In this document: in pieces, positions 1 to 9,032 of the stretch
Layout: each line of letters starts with the position of its first letter
How positions within the stretch are numbered: position 1 is the stretch's first letter
DNA from: Rhodospirillales bacterium URHD0017
Lineage (GTDB): Bacteria > Pseudomonadota > Alphaproteobacteria > Reyranellales > Reyranellaceae
Assembly: GCA_900110395.1 (NCBI GenBank)
Contig: FODP01000005.1
Span: forward strand, 244,705 to 308,704
DNA: 64,000 bases
Reading direction: 5' to 3'
Translations under genes and position numbers: made by a program
The notes under the pieces: generated by a model
What the model saw: only the letters and a program-made list of their open reading frames with translations
What the model was told of the DNA's origin: nothing
The model's database searches: none

Positions 1-66
1 TTCCGGGCTTTCGTCGACGATGACCAGGAAGACGCGCTCGCCGGCCCGGCTGGCCTGTTCGCTCAT
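1..66 (-). CDS. Universal stress protein family, N-terminus only
   Basis: Only the first 22 codons lie in the window; the gene runs off the left edge. It begins with ATG at 66, preceded by a strong GGAGG ribosome-binding site. The visible residues include VFLVIVDESPE, which looks like the first beta strand and conserved aspartate of UspA-type nucleotide-binding proteins. It follows the TIGR02186 gene by 15 bases and is probably the last gene of the DUF2333-TauE-TIGR02186 operon. The assignment rests on a very short stretch. Confidence 0.6.
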   Translation of the reverse strand, partial: MSEQASRAGERVFLVIVDESPE

Positions 67-81
67 GGCTCGCTCCCTCCG

Positions 82-936
82 TTAAATACGCCGCATGACC
101 GCGCCGCCGATCCAGCCGACGAACAGGGCCATGAAGATTGCGCCCAGGCCGTAGAGCGCCCCGTCATTGTCCGCCCAACCGGCGAGCTGGGCGCTGAATC
201 CGACCTTGCCGACGGGCAGCGGGCGCGACACGGCGGCGACGATCCTGCCCTCGCGCAGAAGATAGGTCCTGATCTCGTAGGTGCCCTCGGGCAGGCGCGA
301 GGGGAACGACAGCTCGGCCCGGAACAGCCGGTTGGCCTGGATGGTGACCTGGCCGATCGCCGCCGGATAGAGACCCTCGCGCCGCTTCACCTCGACCAGG
401 CCGAGGCGGAACTTGGTCAGGTCGTCATGCTCACGCTGGCCGACCGACTGCACGCTCTGCAACCGATCCTCCAGCGACAGGATCTCGCCGCCGGCGCTGC
501 GCGCCAGCAGGCGCTGCAAGGGCTGGCTGGCGGCGATCGAATAGTAGGCCGGGACGTCATCGAATTCCTGGCGGCCGGTATTGAGCCACAGCCCCAGCAC
601 GCGCTGCTTGCGCAGCACCGTCTCGCGCGCCGGCGGGCCGACCACGACCACGACGATCTCACCTGGTGGATCGAACATGCCGAACAGCAGGATGCTCTCG
701 CCCTGGAAGGCCGAGGTGATCGACACCCGCGGCCGCGACAGGTCGACGATCAGGTCGGGCGTCTCGAACTGGTTGGGCACGGATGGCGGCATGCTGGGAT
801 CGGCCGACTGCCCGCTGCCCGGCAGAGGACCGAAGATGCCGCCCGCCGGCGGTTCGATGCGCGGGCCTTGGGCGCCGAGCGGCGTCGCCAGCAGGAGGGC
901 CATCAGCAACGCGGCAATGGCGCTCCATCCTCTCAT
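82..936 (-). CDS. TIGR02186 family membrane-anchored protein
   Basis: A 284-residue exported protein. An N-terminal hydrophobic signal (about residues 5-22, ending LGAQ) is followed by a periplasmic beta-rich domain and a C-terminal transmembrane helix (about 260-280) ending in RRI. This architecture and its position beside a TauE/SafE exporter match the TIGR02186 family, a conserved alphaproteobacterial protein of unknown role. Its ATG overlaps the stop codon of the upstream exporter gene by four bases (ATGA), so the two are probably translationally coupled. A role in sulfite or organosulfur export together with TauE is an inference from this linkage only. Confidence 0.8.
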   Translation of the reverse strand: MRGWSAIAALLMALLLATPLGAQGPRIEPPAGGIFGPLPGSGQSADPSMPPSVPNQFETPDLIVDLSRPRVSITSAFQGESILLFGMFDPPGEIVVVVVGPPARETVLRKQRVLGLWLNTGRQEFDDVPAYYSIAASQPLQRLLARSAGGEILSLEDRLQSVQSVGQREHDDLTKFRLGLVEVKRREGLYPAAIGQVTIQANRLFRAELSFPSRLPEGTYEIRTYLLREGRIVAAVSRPLPVGKVGFSAQLAGWADNDGALYGLGAIFMALFVGWIGGAVMRRI

Positions 937-1859
937 GGCAGCACCTGCCGGATGCCCAGCGAATAAAGCGAGCTTGGCATGCGCAACAGCTCGGTCAGGA
1001 GCTCCACGGCCACGGCCAGGATCAGCACCGACATCAGCCCGCGCAGCACCACACCCGGCAGCTTGGCGGCTACCCGCGAACCGATCGGCGCACCGACCAC
1101 GCCACCCAGGATCAGGAGCAGCGCCAGGACGACGTCGACGGTGCCGTTGGTCGCGGCCTGCAGGAAGGTGACGTTGGCCGCCACGAACAGGATCTGGAAA
1201 TTCGAGGTGCCGATGACAACGGCAGTCGGCATGCCGAGGATGTAGATCATCGCCGGCACCAGCACGAAGCCACCGCCGACGCCCAGGATGGCCGACAGGA
1301 CGCCGATGGCGAAGCCGATGCCGATCGGCAGCAGGGCGCTGATGTAGAGCTTGGACTTGTAGAAGCGCAGCTTGAGCGGCAGGCGGTGCACCAGGTAGTG
1401 GGTGTGCAGCTTGCCGCGCGGCGCCTCGGGGTTGCGCCGCCGCCGGATGTAGGTCCGCGCACTCTCGAACAGCATCAGCACGCCGATGGTCGACAGCATG
1501 ACGACGTAGAGCACGGCGATGACGAAATCGATCTGGCCGATGGCTTTCAGGTAAGTGAACAGCGACACGCCGGCCGACGAACCGACCATGCCGCCCAGCA
1601 GCAGGACCAGCCCCATGCGCAGATCGACATTGCCGCGCCGCCAGTGCACCTGCAGCGAGGAGATCGAGTTGGAGACCACCTGGTTGGCCTGACTCGCTAC
1701 CGCGACGGCAGGCGGAATGCCGACGAAGATCAGGAGCGGCGTGGCCAGGAAGCCGCCGCCGACGCCGAACATGCCGGACAGCAGCCCGGCGGCGCCACCC
1801 AGGCCCAGCAGGATGAACACGTTCATCGACTGCTCGGCGATGGGTAGGTAGATCTCCAC
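933..1859 (-). CDS. TauE/SafE (TSUP) family sulfite exporter
   Basis: A 308-residue polytopic membrane protein. The two repeated glycine-rich segments GMFGVGGGFLATPLL (about residues 29-43) and AILGVGGGFVLVPAM (about 190-204) are the hallmark of the two halves of the TSUP family (PF01925), which moves sulfite, sulfoacetate or other small organic anions across the inner membrane. About 8-9 hydrophobic helices are visible. It lies between the DUF2333 gene, 7 bases upstream, and the TIGR02186 gene, which overlaps it by 4 bases, so all are likely co-transcribed. The substrate cannot be read from the sequence. Confidence 0.88.
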   Translation of the reverse strand: MEIYLPIAEQSMNVFILLGLGGAAGLLSGMFGVGGGFLATPLLIFVGIPPAVAVASQANQVVSNSISSLQVHWRRGNVDLRMGLVLLLGGMVGSSAGVSLFTYLKAIGQIDFVIAVLYVVMLSTIGVLMLFESARTYIRRRRNPEAPRGKLHTHYLVHRLPLKLRFYKSKLYISALLPIGIGFAIGVLSAILGVGGGFVLVPAMIYILGMPTAVVIGTSNFQILFVAANVTFLQAATNGTVDVVLALLLILGGVVGAPIGSRVAAKLPGVVLRGLMSVLILAVAVELLTELLRMPSSLYSLGIRQVLP

Positions 1860-1866
1860 GCGTCGC

Positions 1867-2904
1867 CTATTTCAGCAGGATGGCAGTGAGTTCGCGCAAC
1901 TGCACGCGTGCCCGCAACAGGTAGAAGCCCTGCGCCGCCAGATGATTGGGAATGAGCAGCCCGTCGGGATAGCCATTCCACACGATCCAGGGATCGAGCG
2001 CCGCAGCGATGCGGAAGGTCTCGACCGTGCCATTCCAGGCGTTCGTGAGGTTCCGTTCGCGGATGACGTTCTCGAAGTCGATGCCGAGCTCGCGCAACAG
2101 CAGGTAGTTGGCGTAGAGACGGCCCTTGTTGAAGTAGAAGATGTCGTCGGCCCTGAGATCGAACAGATCACCGGCCTTTTCGATGATGTGCTGATCGATC
2201 ACAGCCGAATCGGAGCCTTCGTCGTTGGCGATGCGATCGAGCAGGGCCTGCAGGTTGTCGGCGCGGCGCTCGAAGACGGCCTGTCCCGAGGCCAGCCGCT
2301 TGTTGTAGGCCACCAGGCGGTCGCGTCCGGCGCGGTACTTCTGCGCCGACGTCGTCGACGGCAGCAGCGATACGCTGGGCTGCCACAGCCAGATGTTGGG
2401 CTGCTCATTGAGAAAGCCGCGCGCCTGCTCGAGATCGCGGTCGACCTGGCTGGTGCCTCGGGTACGGCCGACCTGATCCATCAGCTCGGTGCTGAAGCGA
2501 CCCAGCGCCGCCATGATGCCGCGCTGGAAGTTGGGCATGTTGTCGAGGATGCCGGCCGGCACGAAGAACGGCATCATCGGCGTCCAGGTGTTGACGTCGA
2601 CCTCGCGGGTGACGAGCTGCGCTGCCACCGCGACAGCGCGGCTTTCGCCAGGCGCCACGTTGCGCGGGGCGAACTGCGGATCGTCGTCGATGTTCTCTAC
2701 GATGAGGGCGCCGACCGGGAAGTACAGCACCAGCGCCACGACGACGATGCGCCAGGTCCAGCTCCATAGCCGGCGCCGGCCGCTCGGCGCGGGGCCCGTC
2801 CCACGACCCCATCCCGGACGCCAGGTCCTGAGGCGGTCCCAGCTCCTGCGCCACAGCGAGGGGGCCGGCGTGGAGGCCGCGCCGTGGTCAGGTTCGAACG
2901 TCAT
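1867..2904 (-). CDS. DUF2333 family protein
   Basis: A 345-residue protein with a basic, proline-rich cytoplasmic N-terminus, one transmembrane helix (about residues 50-70, IVVVALVLYFPVGALIV) and a large helical domain outside. Segments such as TWTPMMPFF, DDIFYFNKGRLYANY and NLTNAWNG match the DUF2333 family, widespread in proteobacteria and of unknown function. It is the first gene of the leftward operon with the TauE exporter. The ATG at 2904 faces the esterase gene across an 85-base divergent gap, which must hold the promoter. Confidence 0.8.
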   Translation of the reverse strand: MTFEPDHGAASTPAPSLWRRSWDRLRTWRPGWGRGTGPAPSGRRRLWSWTWRIVVVALVLYFPVGALIVENIDDDPQFAPRNVAPGESRAVAVAAQLVTREVDVNTWTPMMPFFVPAGILDNMPNFQRGIMAALGRFSTELMDQVGRTRGTSQVDRDLEQARGFLNEQPNIWLWQPSVSLLPSTTSAQKYRAGRDRLVAYNKRLASGQAVFERRADNLQALLDRIANDEGSDSAVIDQHIIEKAGDLFDLRADDIFYFNKGRLYANYLLLRELGIDFENVIRERNLTNAWNGTVETFRIAAALDPWIVWNGYPDGLLIPNHLAAQGFYLLRARVQLRELTAILLK

Positions 2905-2989
2905 GGCTCACCTTACCATTCGTCTCGTGACGAAACAGGGGCGACCACTGCTAGAGTGGCGCGTTTGTCGGTGAATGGAGTTTGGAGGA

Positions 2990-3943
2990 ATGGCACTCGA
3001 TCCCGAATCGCAGCGCTTGATCGACCTGATGGCCGCGGCCAATCGGCCGGCGTGGCACACGCTCTCGCCGCAGGCGGCGCGCGATCTCTATCTCTCGCTG
3101 CGTCCGGCGGCCCAGGGTCCGCGGCCGGCCGAGGCCAAGGTGGTCGACCGCACCATTGCGGGTCCCGCCGGCGACCTAGCGGTCCGCATCTATCGCCCGG
3201 CCTCTGCGCCCATGGACGCCAAGCTGCCGTGCCTGGTCTACGCCCATGGCGGGGGCTGGGTGTTCGGCAACCTCGACAGCCACGACGTCCTCTGCGCCCA
3301 GTTCGCACTGGAGGCGGGCATCGTGGTCTTTGCCGTCGACTACCGGCTGGCGCCGGAAGCGCGCTTCCCCGGCGCCTTCGACGACGTCGTAGCCGGCCTG
3401 AAGTGGGTGGCGGCCAATGGCGCCTCGATCGGCGTCGATCCGACAAAACTCGCCATCGGCGGCGACAGCGCCGGGGGCAACCTCGCCGCGGCCGTGGCGA
3501 TCTGGGCGCGCGACAACGGCGGGCCCAAGCTGCGGCTGCAACTCCTCGCTTATCCGGTCACCGACGCCGTGGGCCGCGCCGACTCCTATCGCCGTTACGA
3601 AGACGGCTACGGGCTGAATGCCGCGACCATGGAATGGTTCTTCGATCACTACACGCCGGACAAGGCGGGCCGCGACGACTGGCGAGTCTCGCCGCTGCGC
3701 GCCAGGTCGCTCGCCGGGCTGCCGCCGGCGCTGGTGATCACCGCGGGCTACGATCCGTTGCGCGACGAGGGCCGCGCCTATGCCTTCCGCCTGCATCAGG
3801 AAGGAACCCAGGCTGATCTCGTGGAGTTCGGCGGCATGCTGCACGGCTTCCTGAGTTCACCGATGCTGCTGCACGGCGCCCGCCGCGGCACGTCGCTCGC
3901 TGCAGCAGCCCTGCGCGAAGCGTTGGTGCATCGCGCCCAGTGA
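2990..3943 (+). CDS. Alpha/beta hydrolase, hormone-sensitive lipase-type esterase
   Basis: A 317-residue HSL-family (family IV) carboxylesterase. The oxyanion-hole motif HGGGW and the nucleophile elbow GDSAGG are both present, as is VDYRLAPEARFP between them. The family usually hydrolyses short-chain esters in the cytoplasm. A catalytic histidine is expected in FGGMLHGFL near the C-terminus, and the acid in the YDPLRDEG segment. I prefer the ATG at 2990 because GGAG lies nine bases upstream; an in-frame ATG at 2975 would add MEFGG. The stop codon abuts the start of the MFS gene, so the two are co-transcribed. Confidence 0.87.
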   Translation: MALDPESQRLIDLMAAANRPAWHTLSPQAARDLYLSLRPAAQGPRPAEAKVVDRTIAGPAGDLAVRIYRPASAPMDAKLPCLVYAHGGGWVFGNLDSHDVLCAQFALEAGIVVFAVDYRLAPEARFPGAFDDVVAGLKWVAANGASIGVDPTKLAIGGDSAGGNLAAAVAIWARDNGGPKLRLQLLAYPVTDAVGRADSYRRYEDGYGLNAATMEWFFDHYTPDKAGRDDWRVSPLRARSLAGLPPALVITAGYDPLRDEGRAYAFRLHQEGTQADLVEFGGMLHGFLSSPMLLHGARRGTSLAAAALREALVHRAQ

Positions 3944-5089
3944 ATGTGTAAAGCCGACGGCGTGAGCACCGCCAACCCATCGCCGACCGCCAAGCCGGTG
4001 GGCATGGCGTTGCCCGGCCTGGTGATCGCCGTCGCCATGATCGGCGACACGCTGCTGTATGTCGTGCTGCCGCTCTATCACCAGGATTTCGGCATCAGCC
4101 TGGCCATGGTGGGCGTGCTGCTGTCGCTCAACCGCTGGATCCGGCTTCTCGCCAACTCCGGCGTAGCGGCGATCGGCGAGCGTGTCGGACCACATGCGCT
4201 GATGGTGATGGCCGCCATCGGCTCGGTCGTCTCGACGACGCTCTATGGCCTGGTCGAGAACGACGCTGTCCAGGTCGCCGCCCGCATGTTGTGGGGCATC
4301 TCTTATGCCTCGCTCAATCTGTCGACGCTGGCCTACGCCGTCAGCGACCGCGCCAACGCAGGCACGCGCGTGGGCGCCAGCCGGGCGGCCATCGGCATCG
4401 TCCAGGCCATGTCGCTGGTCGGCGGCGCGTGGATCGCTTTGCAGGTCGGGCCGCGCTCGGTGTTCCTGATCTTCGGCGGCCTGACGCTGATCTCGCTCGT
4501 CGCCGCCCTGGCTCTGCCGCGCCTGCCGCGCGAGATCACCGACAGGAAGCCCTTCCGGCTGCCGATCCCGCATCGCCTGGAAATCTGGGGCTTCATGCTG
4601 GGCTTCACCAGCGACGGCGTTTTCCTGCTGACGCTGTCCTTCCTGATGAAGGATTCGATCACCTGGGTCGCCCCGGTGCTGGCAACGGCGATCCTTCTGG
4701 CGCTGCGCTGGCTGGTCGAGATCACCACCGGCCCGCTCGGCGGCTGGATCGGCGACCGCTTCGGCGCGCGGCGCATCTCGATCGTCAACGGCGTGCTGCT
4801 GGTCGCGGGTTTCGCCCTGATCGCGCTCGACCACGAGCTGCTGGGCGCGCTGGTCGTGGTCATGACACGCGGCATGTTCAACACCCTGATCCCGGTGCTG
4901 GTGCTCGAACGCGGCAAGTCGAGCGTGCTGAGCTCCCAGGCGAGCTACTCGACGTGGCGTGATTTCGGCGCCGCGGTCGGGCCGCTGTCGGCGCCGTGGC
5001 TGTTCCTCAACATTCCGCAGGCGCCGCTCTACGCGGCGCTGGCTGCGGCGCTCGGCATCAGTGCGTATCTCTGTCTGATGCGGCGTTAG
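3944..5089 (+). CDS. MFS transporter
   Basis: A membrane protein of about 381 residues with 11-12 hydrophobic helices and short loops, typical of the major facilitator superfamily. The segment GGWIGDRFGARR (about residue 266) is the MFS motif-A-like loop before the second six-helix bundle. It starts directly after the esterase stop codon (TGA then ATG at 3944). A GTG at 3962 is an alternative start. Pairing with an esterase suggests an exporter or importer of the ester or its product, which is inference. The substrate class is not recognisable. Confidence 0.82.
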   Translation: MCKADGVSTANPSPTAKPVGMALPGLVIAVAMIGDTLLYVVLPLYHQDFGISLAMVGVLLSLNRWIRLLANSGVAAIGERVGPHALMVMAAIGSVVSTTLYGLVENDAVQVAARMLWGISYASLNLSTLAYAVSDRANAGTRVGASRAAIGIVQAMSLVGGAWIALQVGPRSVFLIFGGLTLISLVAALALPRLPREITDRKPFRLPIPHRLEIWGFMLGFTSDGVFLLTLSFLMKDSITWVAPVLATAILLALRWLVEITTGPLGGWIGDRFGARRISIVNGVLLVAGFALIALDHELLGALVVVMTRGMFNTLIPVLVLERGKSSVLSSQASYSTWRDFGAAVGPLSAPWLFLNIPQAPLYAALAAALGISAYLCLMRR

Positions 5090-5099
5090 TTCGCGCTCT

Positions 5100-5127
5100 C
5101 TGTCATCCCGAGCGCAGCGGGCTGACA
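5100..5127. repeat. Partial copy of the TGTCATCCCGAGCG palindromic repeat
   Basis: A short remnant of the family A repeat, in the 65-base convergent gap between the MFS gene and gloB. It holds TGTCATCCCGAGCGCAGCGG and then collapses to CTGACA, lacking the middle of the full copies near 10701, 28556, 33704 and 52009. Confidence 0.7.
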
Positions 5128-5154
5128 GTCGTCAGATGGCAACGATCCGCGCCT

Positions 5155-5931
5155 CTAGCGGAACACATCCTTGCGATGCCGCACCTCGGCGAACACAGCG
5201 ACCGGATCGCCGCCCGACAGGCCGACAGCGCGCTGCACGGCCGGCACGTCGGCGCGCAGGAACGGGTTGGTCGCCTTCTCCTCGCCGAGCAGTGAGGGCA
5301 CCGTGGCCTCGCCCTTGGCGCGCGCCGCGTCGATGGCCGCGGAGCGCTTGAGGAGCTTGTCGTTGTCGGCCTCGACCGTCACCGCGAAGCGGGCATTCGA
5401 CTGCGTGTACTCGTGCGCGCAGTAGACCTTCATGTCGTCGGGCAGCGCGCGCAGCCGGCTGAGCGAGGTCCACATCTGCTGCGGCGTGCCCTCGAACAGG
5501 CGGCCGCAGCCCAAGGCGAACAGCGTGTCGCCGCAGAACAGCGCCTTCTGCTCGCGGAAGGCGTAGGCAATGTGGCCGCTGGTGTGGCCCGGCACGAAGA
5601 ACACATCGGCTTCGGCCTCGCCGAAGCGGTAGCGCTCGCCGTCATCGACCTCGACATCGATGCCGGGAATGCGGGCGCGGTCGCGGCGCGGGCCGACGAT
5701 GGTGCAGGCGGTGGCTTCCTTGATCTCGCGGTTGCCACCGACATGGTCGCCGTGATGATGGGTGTTGAGGATATGGGTGATCTTCCAGCGGCGTTTGGCG
5801 GCCTCGGCCAGCACCGGGCCGGCCACCGCCGGGTCGACCACGCCGACCGAGCCGCTTTGCGGCTCGCGCATCAACCACACGTAATTGTCGTTCAGGACCG
5901 GGATTCTAACGATGTCTAGCGATGTGCTCAT
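5155..5931 (-). CDS. gloB: Hydroxyacylglutathione hydrolase (glyoxalase II)
   Basis: A 258-residue metallo-beta-lactamase-fold hydrolase that cleaves S-D-lactoylglutathione to D-lactate and glutathione, the second step of methylglyoxal detoxification. The binuclear metal motif THHHGDH (His58, His60, Asp62, His63) is intact, followed by PGHTSGHIAY and CGDTLFALGCGRLFEGT, which supply further ligands. The C-terminal YCAHEYTQSNARFA and a glutathione-binding region match glyoxalase II rather than other MBL proteins. Length fits the family (about 250-260). The methyltransferase gene lies divergently upstream, a common alphaproteobacterial pairing. Confidence 0.95.
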   Translation of the reverse strand: MSTSLDIVRIPVLNDNYVWLMREPQSGSVGVVDPAVAGPVLAEAAKRRWKITHILNTHHHGDHVGGNREIKEATACTIVGPRRDRARIPGIDVEVDDGERYRFGEAEADVFFVPGHTSGHIAYAFREQKALFCGDTLFALGCGRLFEGTPQQMWTSLSRLRALPDDMKVYCAHEYTQSNARFAVTVEADNDKLLKRSAAIDAARAKGEATVPSLLGEEKATNPFLRADVPAVQRAVGLSGGDPVAVFAEVRHRKDVFR

Positions 5932-6002
5932 GCTGCAACGTTAGCAAGGCTGCCTTGTTACTGCCATGGCCGCAGCGGCTCGGTTTCTGCTAGTATTGGC
6001 CC

Positions 6003-6785
6003 ATGTGGACGGACGTCCTCGATCTCAACGACTTCTACAGCAGCACCCTCGGGCAGATGACGGTGCGGCTCCTGCGCGCGCGACTGCGCGAGGTGTGGCC
6101 GAACGTGCGCGGCGAGACGGTGCTGGGCTTGGGCTATGCCACGCCGTTCCTGCGGCCGTTCCGCGAGGAGTCCGAGCGCACCTTGGCCTTCATGCCGGCG
6201 CAACAGGGCGTGACGCGTTGGCCGCGCGAGGGCCGCAACCTCACCGCTCTGGTCGACGAGAACGACTTACCGTTGCCCGACCGGTCCGTTGATCGCGTGC
6301 TCCTGGTCCATGCCGTCGAATGCACCGAGCAGGTGCGGCCGATGCTGCGCGAGATCTGGCGGGTGATGGCCGATGGCGGCCGTCTCGTCACCGTGGCGCC
6401 AACGCGCGCCGGCCTGTGGTCGCAGATCGACCGCTCGCCGTTCTACCAGGGCCACCCCTACTCCGCCGGCCAGCTCGCCGGACTCCTGCGCGCCAACATG
6501 TTCGCGCCGCTGCGCCAGAGTCGCGCCCTGTTCATGCCGCCTACCAATTCGCGGCTGATGCTGCGCATGGCGCCGGGCGTCGAGCGCTTCGGCCAGCGTT
6601 GGCTCGGTCGCTTCGCCGGCGTCAGCGTCATCGAGGCCGGCAAGCAGCTCTATGCCGGCGTCGCCGAGCGCCATACCTCGCCCGAGCTTGCCGTCGTGCG
6701 GCCAAAGCTCCGGATCGCGAGCTCGCGCGACACGCAGGCTGCGCGAACGCGCAACGCCGAGGACGGCGAAGCACCGGCGTCCTGA
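6003..6785 (+). CDS. Class I SAM-dependent methyltransferase
   Basis: A 260-residue protein with a Rossmann-like methyltransferase core. The SAM-binding glycine motif appears as VLGLGYATPFL (about residues 41-51), followed by the segment NDLPLPDRSVDRVLLVHAVE typical of methyltransferase type 11 domains, then REIWRVMADGGRLVTVAP. The C-terminal 60 residues are rich in arginine and less conserved. It is read divergently from gloB and this neighbour pair recurs in alphaproteobacteria. The methyl acceptor is unknown. Confidence 0.85.
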   Translation: MWTDVLDLNDFYSSTLGQMTVRLLRARLREVWPNVRGETVLGLGYATPFLRPFREESERTLAFMPAQQGVTRWPREGRNLTALVDENDLPLPDRSVDRVLLVHAVECTEQVRPMLREIWRVMADGGRLVTVAPTRAGLWSQIDRSPFYQGHPYSAGQLAGLLRANMFAPLRQSRALFMPPTNSRLMLRMAPGVERFGQRWLGRFAGVSVIEAGKQLYAGVAERHTSPELAVVRPKLRIASSRDTQAARTRNAEDGEAPAS

Positions 6786-6813
6786 TCCCGACCCATCACC
6801 CGAGAGCATTCGC

Positions 6814-7746
6814 ATGTCGCTGTCTCCGCGCGTGATCGCGCTGTTGGGCTTTGGTGAGGCGGGATCGGCAATCGCGCGCGGATTGTGCGCCGAGGGCGGC
6901 TGGCGCGGCACGCCGCGGCCGGGCGATAACGCTCCGCGTCGAGTCATCGCCATCGACACGGCGCTCGACAAAGACGCGCGCGGCACGGCGCTCGGCAAGG
7001 AAGCAAGAAGGCTCGATGTCGCCATCGAAGGTCGCTACACGGCAGCACTCGGCGCCGCCGACCTCGTGATCTGTGCTGTCCAGGGCGAACATGCGCTGGA
7101 GGCCGCGCAATCCGCCGCGCCGCTGCTCAAGAAAGGCGCGCACTATCTCGACCTCTGCACCGTGACCGGCAAGATGTCCGATGAAGACCGCGCGGCGATC
7201 GAGGCGGCGGGCGGCCGCTATATCGACATCGCCGTCATGGGCGGCTTCTTCAAGTCGGGCATCAAGGCACCGATGCTGGTGGCGGGCGAGGATGTCGAGC
7301 CGGTCGTGGCCTGGATGAACGCCAGCGGCTTCGAGGCGAAGGTGCTGGGCCCCAGGCCGGGCAGCGCCTCGTCGGTGAAGATGATCCGCAGCGTCCTGAT
7401 CAAGGGCGTCGAGGCCCTGGGCGTCGAGGCCTATGTCACCGCCGAGCGCCAGGGCATTCTGAAGGAAGTCATGGAGTGCATGGGCGACGTCGACAAGCTC
7501 GGCTTCGCCCGGTTCGTCGGCACGCTGGTGCAGACCCATGTCGTGCATGCGCATCGCCGCTGGGAGGAGATGGGGCTGGTCGGGCGGACGCTGCGCGAGA
7601 CCGGCGTCCCTCCGCTGATGACCGAGATGACCGAGAAGAGCCTTCGCCGCTCCGTCGACGCCGGCATCGCGCCTGCCGACGGCAAGGTGCCGGAGTTCGA
7701 CGAGGCGCTGAAGATTCTCTCCGAGAAGGTCATCCGTGGCCGCTGA
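6814..7746 (+). CDS. NAD(P)-binding dehydrogenase, 6-phosphogluconate dehydrogenase-like with DUF1932
   Basis: A 310-residue beta-hydroxyacid-dehydrogenase-like protein. An N-terminal Rossmann fold is signalled by VIALLGFGEAGSAIARGL, and GPRPGSASSVKMIRSVLIKGVEALGVEAY is the linker and start of the helical C-terminal DUF1932 domain that replaces the usual 6PGDH domain. The reading frame is open further upstream, but only the ATG at 6814 gives a canonical Rossmann N-terminus. The gene runs into the YbaK gene with an 11-base overlap. Substrate unknown; a small 3-hydroxy or phosphorylated acid is likely from the family. Confidence 0.82.
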   Translation: MSLSPRVIALLGFGEAGSAIARGLCAEGGWRGTPRPGDNAPRRVIAIDTALDKDARGTALGKEARRLDVAIEGRYTAALGAADLVICAVQGEHALEAAQSAAPLLKKGAHYLDLCTVTGKMSDEDRAAIEAAGGRYIDIAVMGGFFKSGIKAPMLVAGEDVEPVVAWMNASGFEAKVLGPRPGSASSVKMIRSVLIKGVEALGVEAYVTAERQGILKEVMECMGDVDKLGFARFVGTLVQTHVVHAHRRWEEMGLVGRTLRETGVPPLMTEMTEKSLRRSVDAGIAPADGKVPEFDEALKILSEKVIRGR

Positions 7747-8224
7747 CGTGTTCGACCAGCTCGTGGCGTTGCTCAGCGAGTCCAAAGCCAAGTTCCGCGT
7801 CATCGAGCACGAGGCCGAAGGCCGCTCGGAGGCGATCAGCGTCATCCGCGGCAACCGGCCCGACCAGGCGGCCAAGGCCATGGTGCTCGACGTTCGCGGC
7901 GGCGGCGCCGGCAAGCGCCATGTGCTGGCGATCCTGCCGGGCAACCGCAAGCTCGACTTCACTGCCGTTGCAAAACTGTTCGAGGCACGCAAATGCGGCT
8001 TCGCCTCGCCCGAGACGGCGCAGGAACTGACCGGCTGCGTCATGGGCTCGGTGCCGCCGTTTTCGCTGAACCCGGCGCTCAGCATCGTCGTCGAAGAGGA
8101 CCTGCTCGGCAACGACACGCTGTTCTTCAACGCCGGCCGCCTCGACCGCTCAATGGAGCTCGACACCAAGGACTGGCTGGCCGTGGCGCGGCCGCGTATC
8201 GCCAGAATCGCGGCGCAAGCCTAG
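7736..8224 (+). CDS. YbaK/EbsC-family aminoacyl-tRNA deacylase
   Basis: A 162-residue protein beginning at a GTG inside the end of the dehydrogenase gene (11-base overlap). It matches the YbaK/ProX fold: AAKAMVLD near residue 45 carries the conserved lysine, followed by GNRKLDFTAVAK and TGCVMGSVPPFSL. Family members hydrolyse mischarged tRNAs such as Cys-tRNA(Pro) or Ala-tRNA(Pro) in the cytoplasm. Which tRNA this one edits cannot be told from the sequence. Confidence 0.85.
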   Translation: MAADVFDQLVALLSESKAKFRVIEHEAEGRSEAISVIRGNRPDQAAKAMVLDVRGGGAGKRHVLAILPGNRKLDFTAVAKLFEARKCGFASPETAQELTGCVMGSVPPFSLNPALSIVVEEDLLGNDTLFFNAGRLDRSMELDTKDWLAVARPRIARIAAQA

Positions 8225-8265
8225 CGTCGCCTTGGAAAGGCCGCAGGCCGAACTATAGTTCGACC

Positions 8266-9024
8266 ATGGACAGTCCCTCTTTTTGGCAGCGCCTCCTCGG
8301 CTGGAGCCGTGAGCTGAAGTCGATCCTGCTGGCCGTCGGCTTCGTCCTGATCGTCCGCACCGTGTTGGCCGAGCCCTACCACGTGCCGTCGCCGTCGATG
8401 GTGCCGACGCTGCTCACCGGCGATCAGCTCGTCGCGGCCAAGTACCCCTATGGCTACAGCCGGTATTCCTCGCCGATCGACCTGATGCCGGATTTTTCCG
8501 GGCGGCTGCTCGGCAAGACGCCGGAGCGCGGCGACGTCATCGTTTTCCGCCTGCCGCGCGATCCTTCGACGACCTACGTGAAGCGCCTGATCGGCCTGCC
8601 GGGCGATCGCATCCAGATGAAGGGCGGGCGGCTCTACATCAACGACGCCATCGTCTCTCGTCGCCTTGTCGGTCCGTTCACGGGCGATGCCGGCGGGCGC
8701 GGCACGCCGACCCTGTACGTCGAGACCCTGCCAGGCGGGCGCGAGCATGAGATCGTCGAGATGTCCGATACCGATCGGTACGACGACACGCCGGTGTTTG
8801 TCGTGCCGCCCAAGCACTACTTCATGATGGGCGACAATCGCGACAACTCCGTCGACAGCCGCATCAGCGTTGCCGACGGCGGCGTCGACTTCGTTCCGGA
8901 AGACAACCTTGTCGGCCGCGCCGAGCTGGTGCTGCTGTCGCGCGATCCGGCCGTCGCCTGGTCCGACGTCGGGGAATGGTCGCACGCTTTCCGGCCAGGG
9001 CGGCTGCTGGATCGCATCCACTAA
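8266..9024 (+). CDS. lepB: Signal peptidase I
   Basis: A 252-residue type I leader peptidase that removes signal peptides on the periplasmic face of the inner membrane. One N-terminal transmembrane helix (about residues 18-34) precedes the catalytic serine in PSPSMVPTL (Ser44). The general-base lysine sits in YVKRLIGLPGD (Lys106). The signature MGDNRDNSVDSR follows near residue 186. The ATG at 8266 gives the normal family N-terminus. The reading frame is open upstream through the YbaK region, but that part is not coding for this protein. Confidence 0.95.
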   Translation: MDSPSFWQRLLGWSRELKSILLAVGFVLIVRTVLAEPYHVPSPSMVPTLLTGDQLVAAKYPYGYSRYSSPIDLMPDFSGRLLGKTPERGDVIVFRLPRDPSTTYVKRLIGLPGDRIQMKGGRLYINDAIVSRRLVGPFTGDAGGRGTPTLYVETLPGGREHEIVEMSDTDRYDDTPVFVVPPKHYFMMGDNRDNSVDSRISVADGGVDFVPEDNLVGRAELVLLSRDPAVAWSDVGEWSHAFRPGRLLDRIH

Positions 9025-9032
9025 GACCGGGC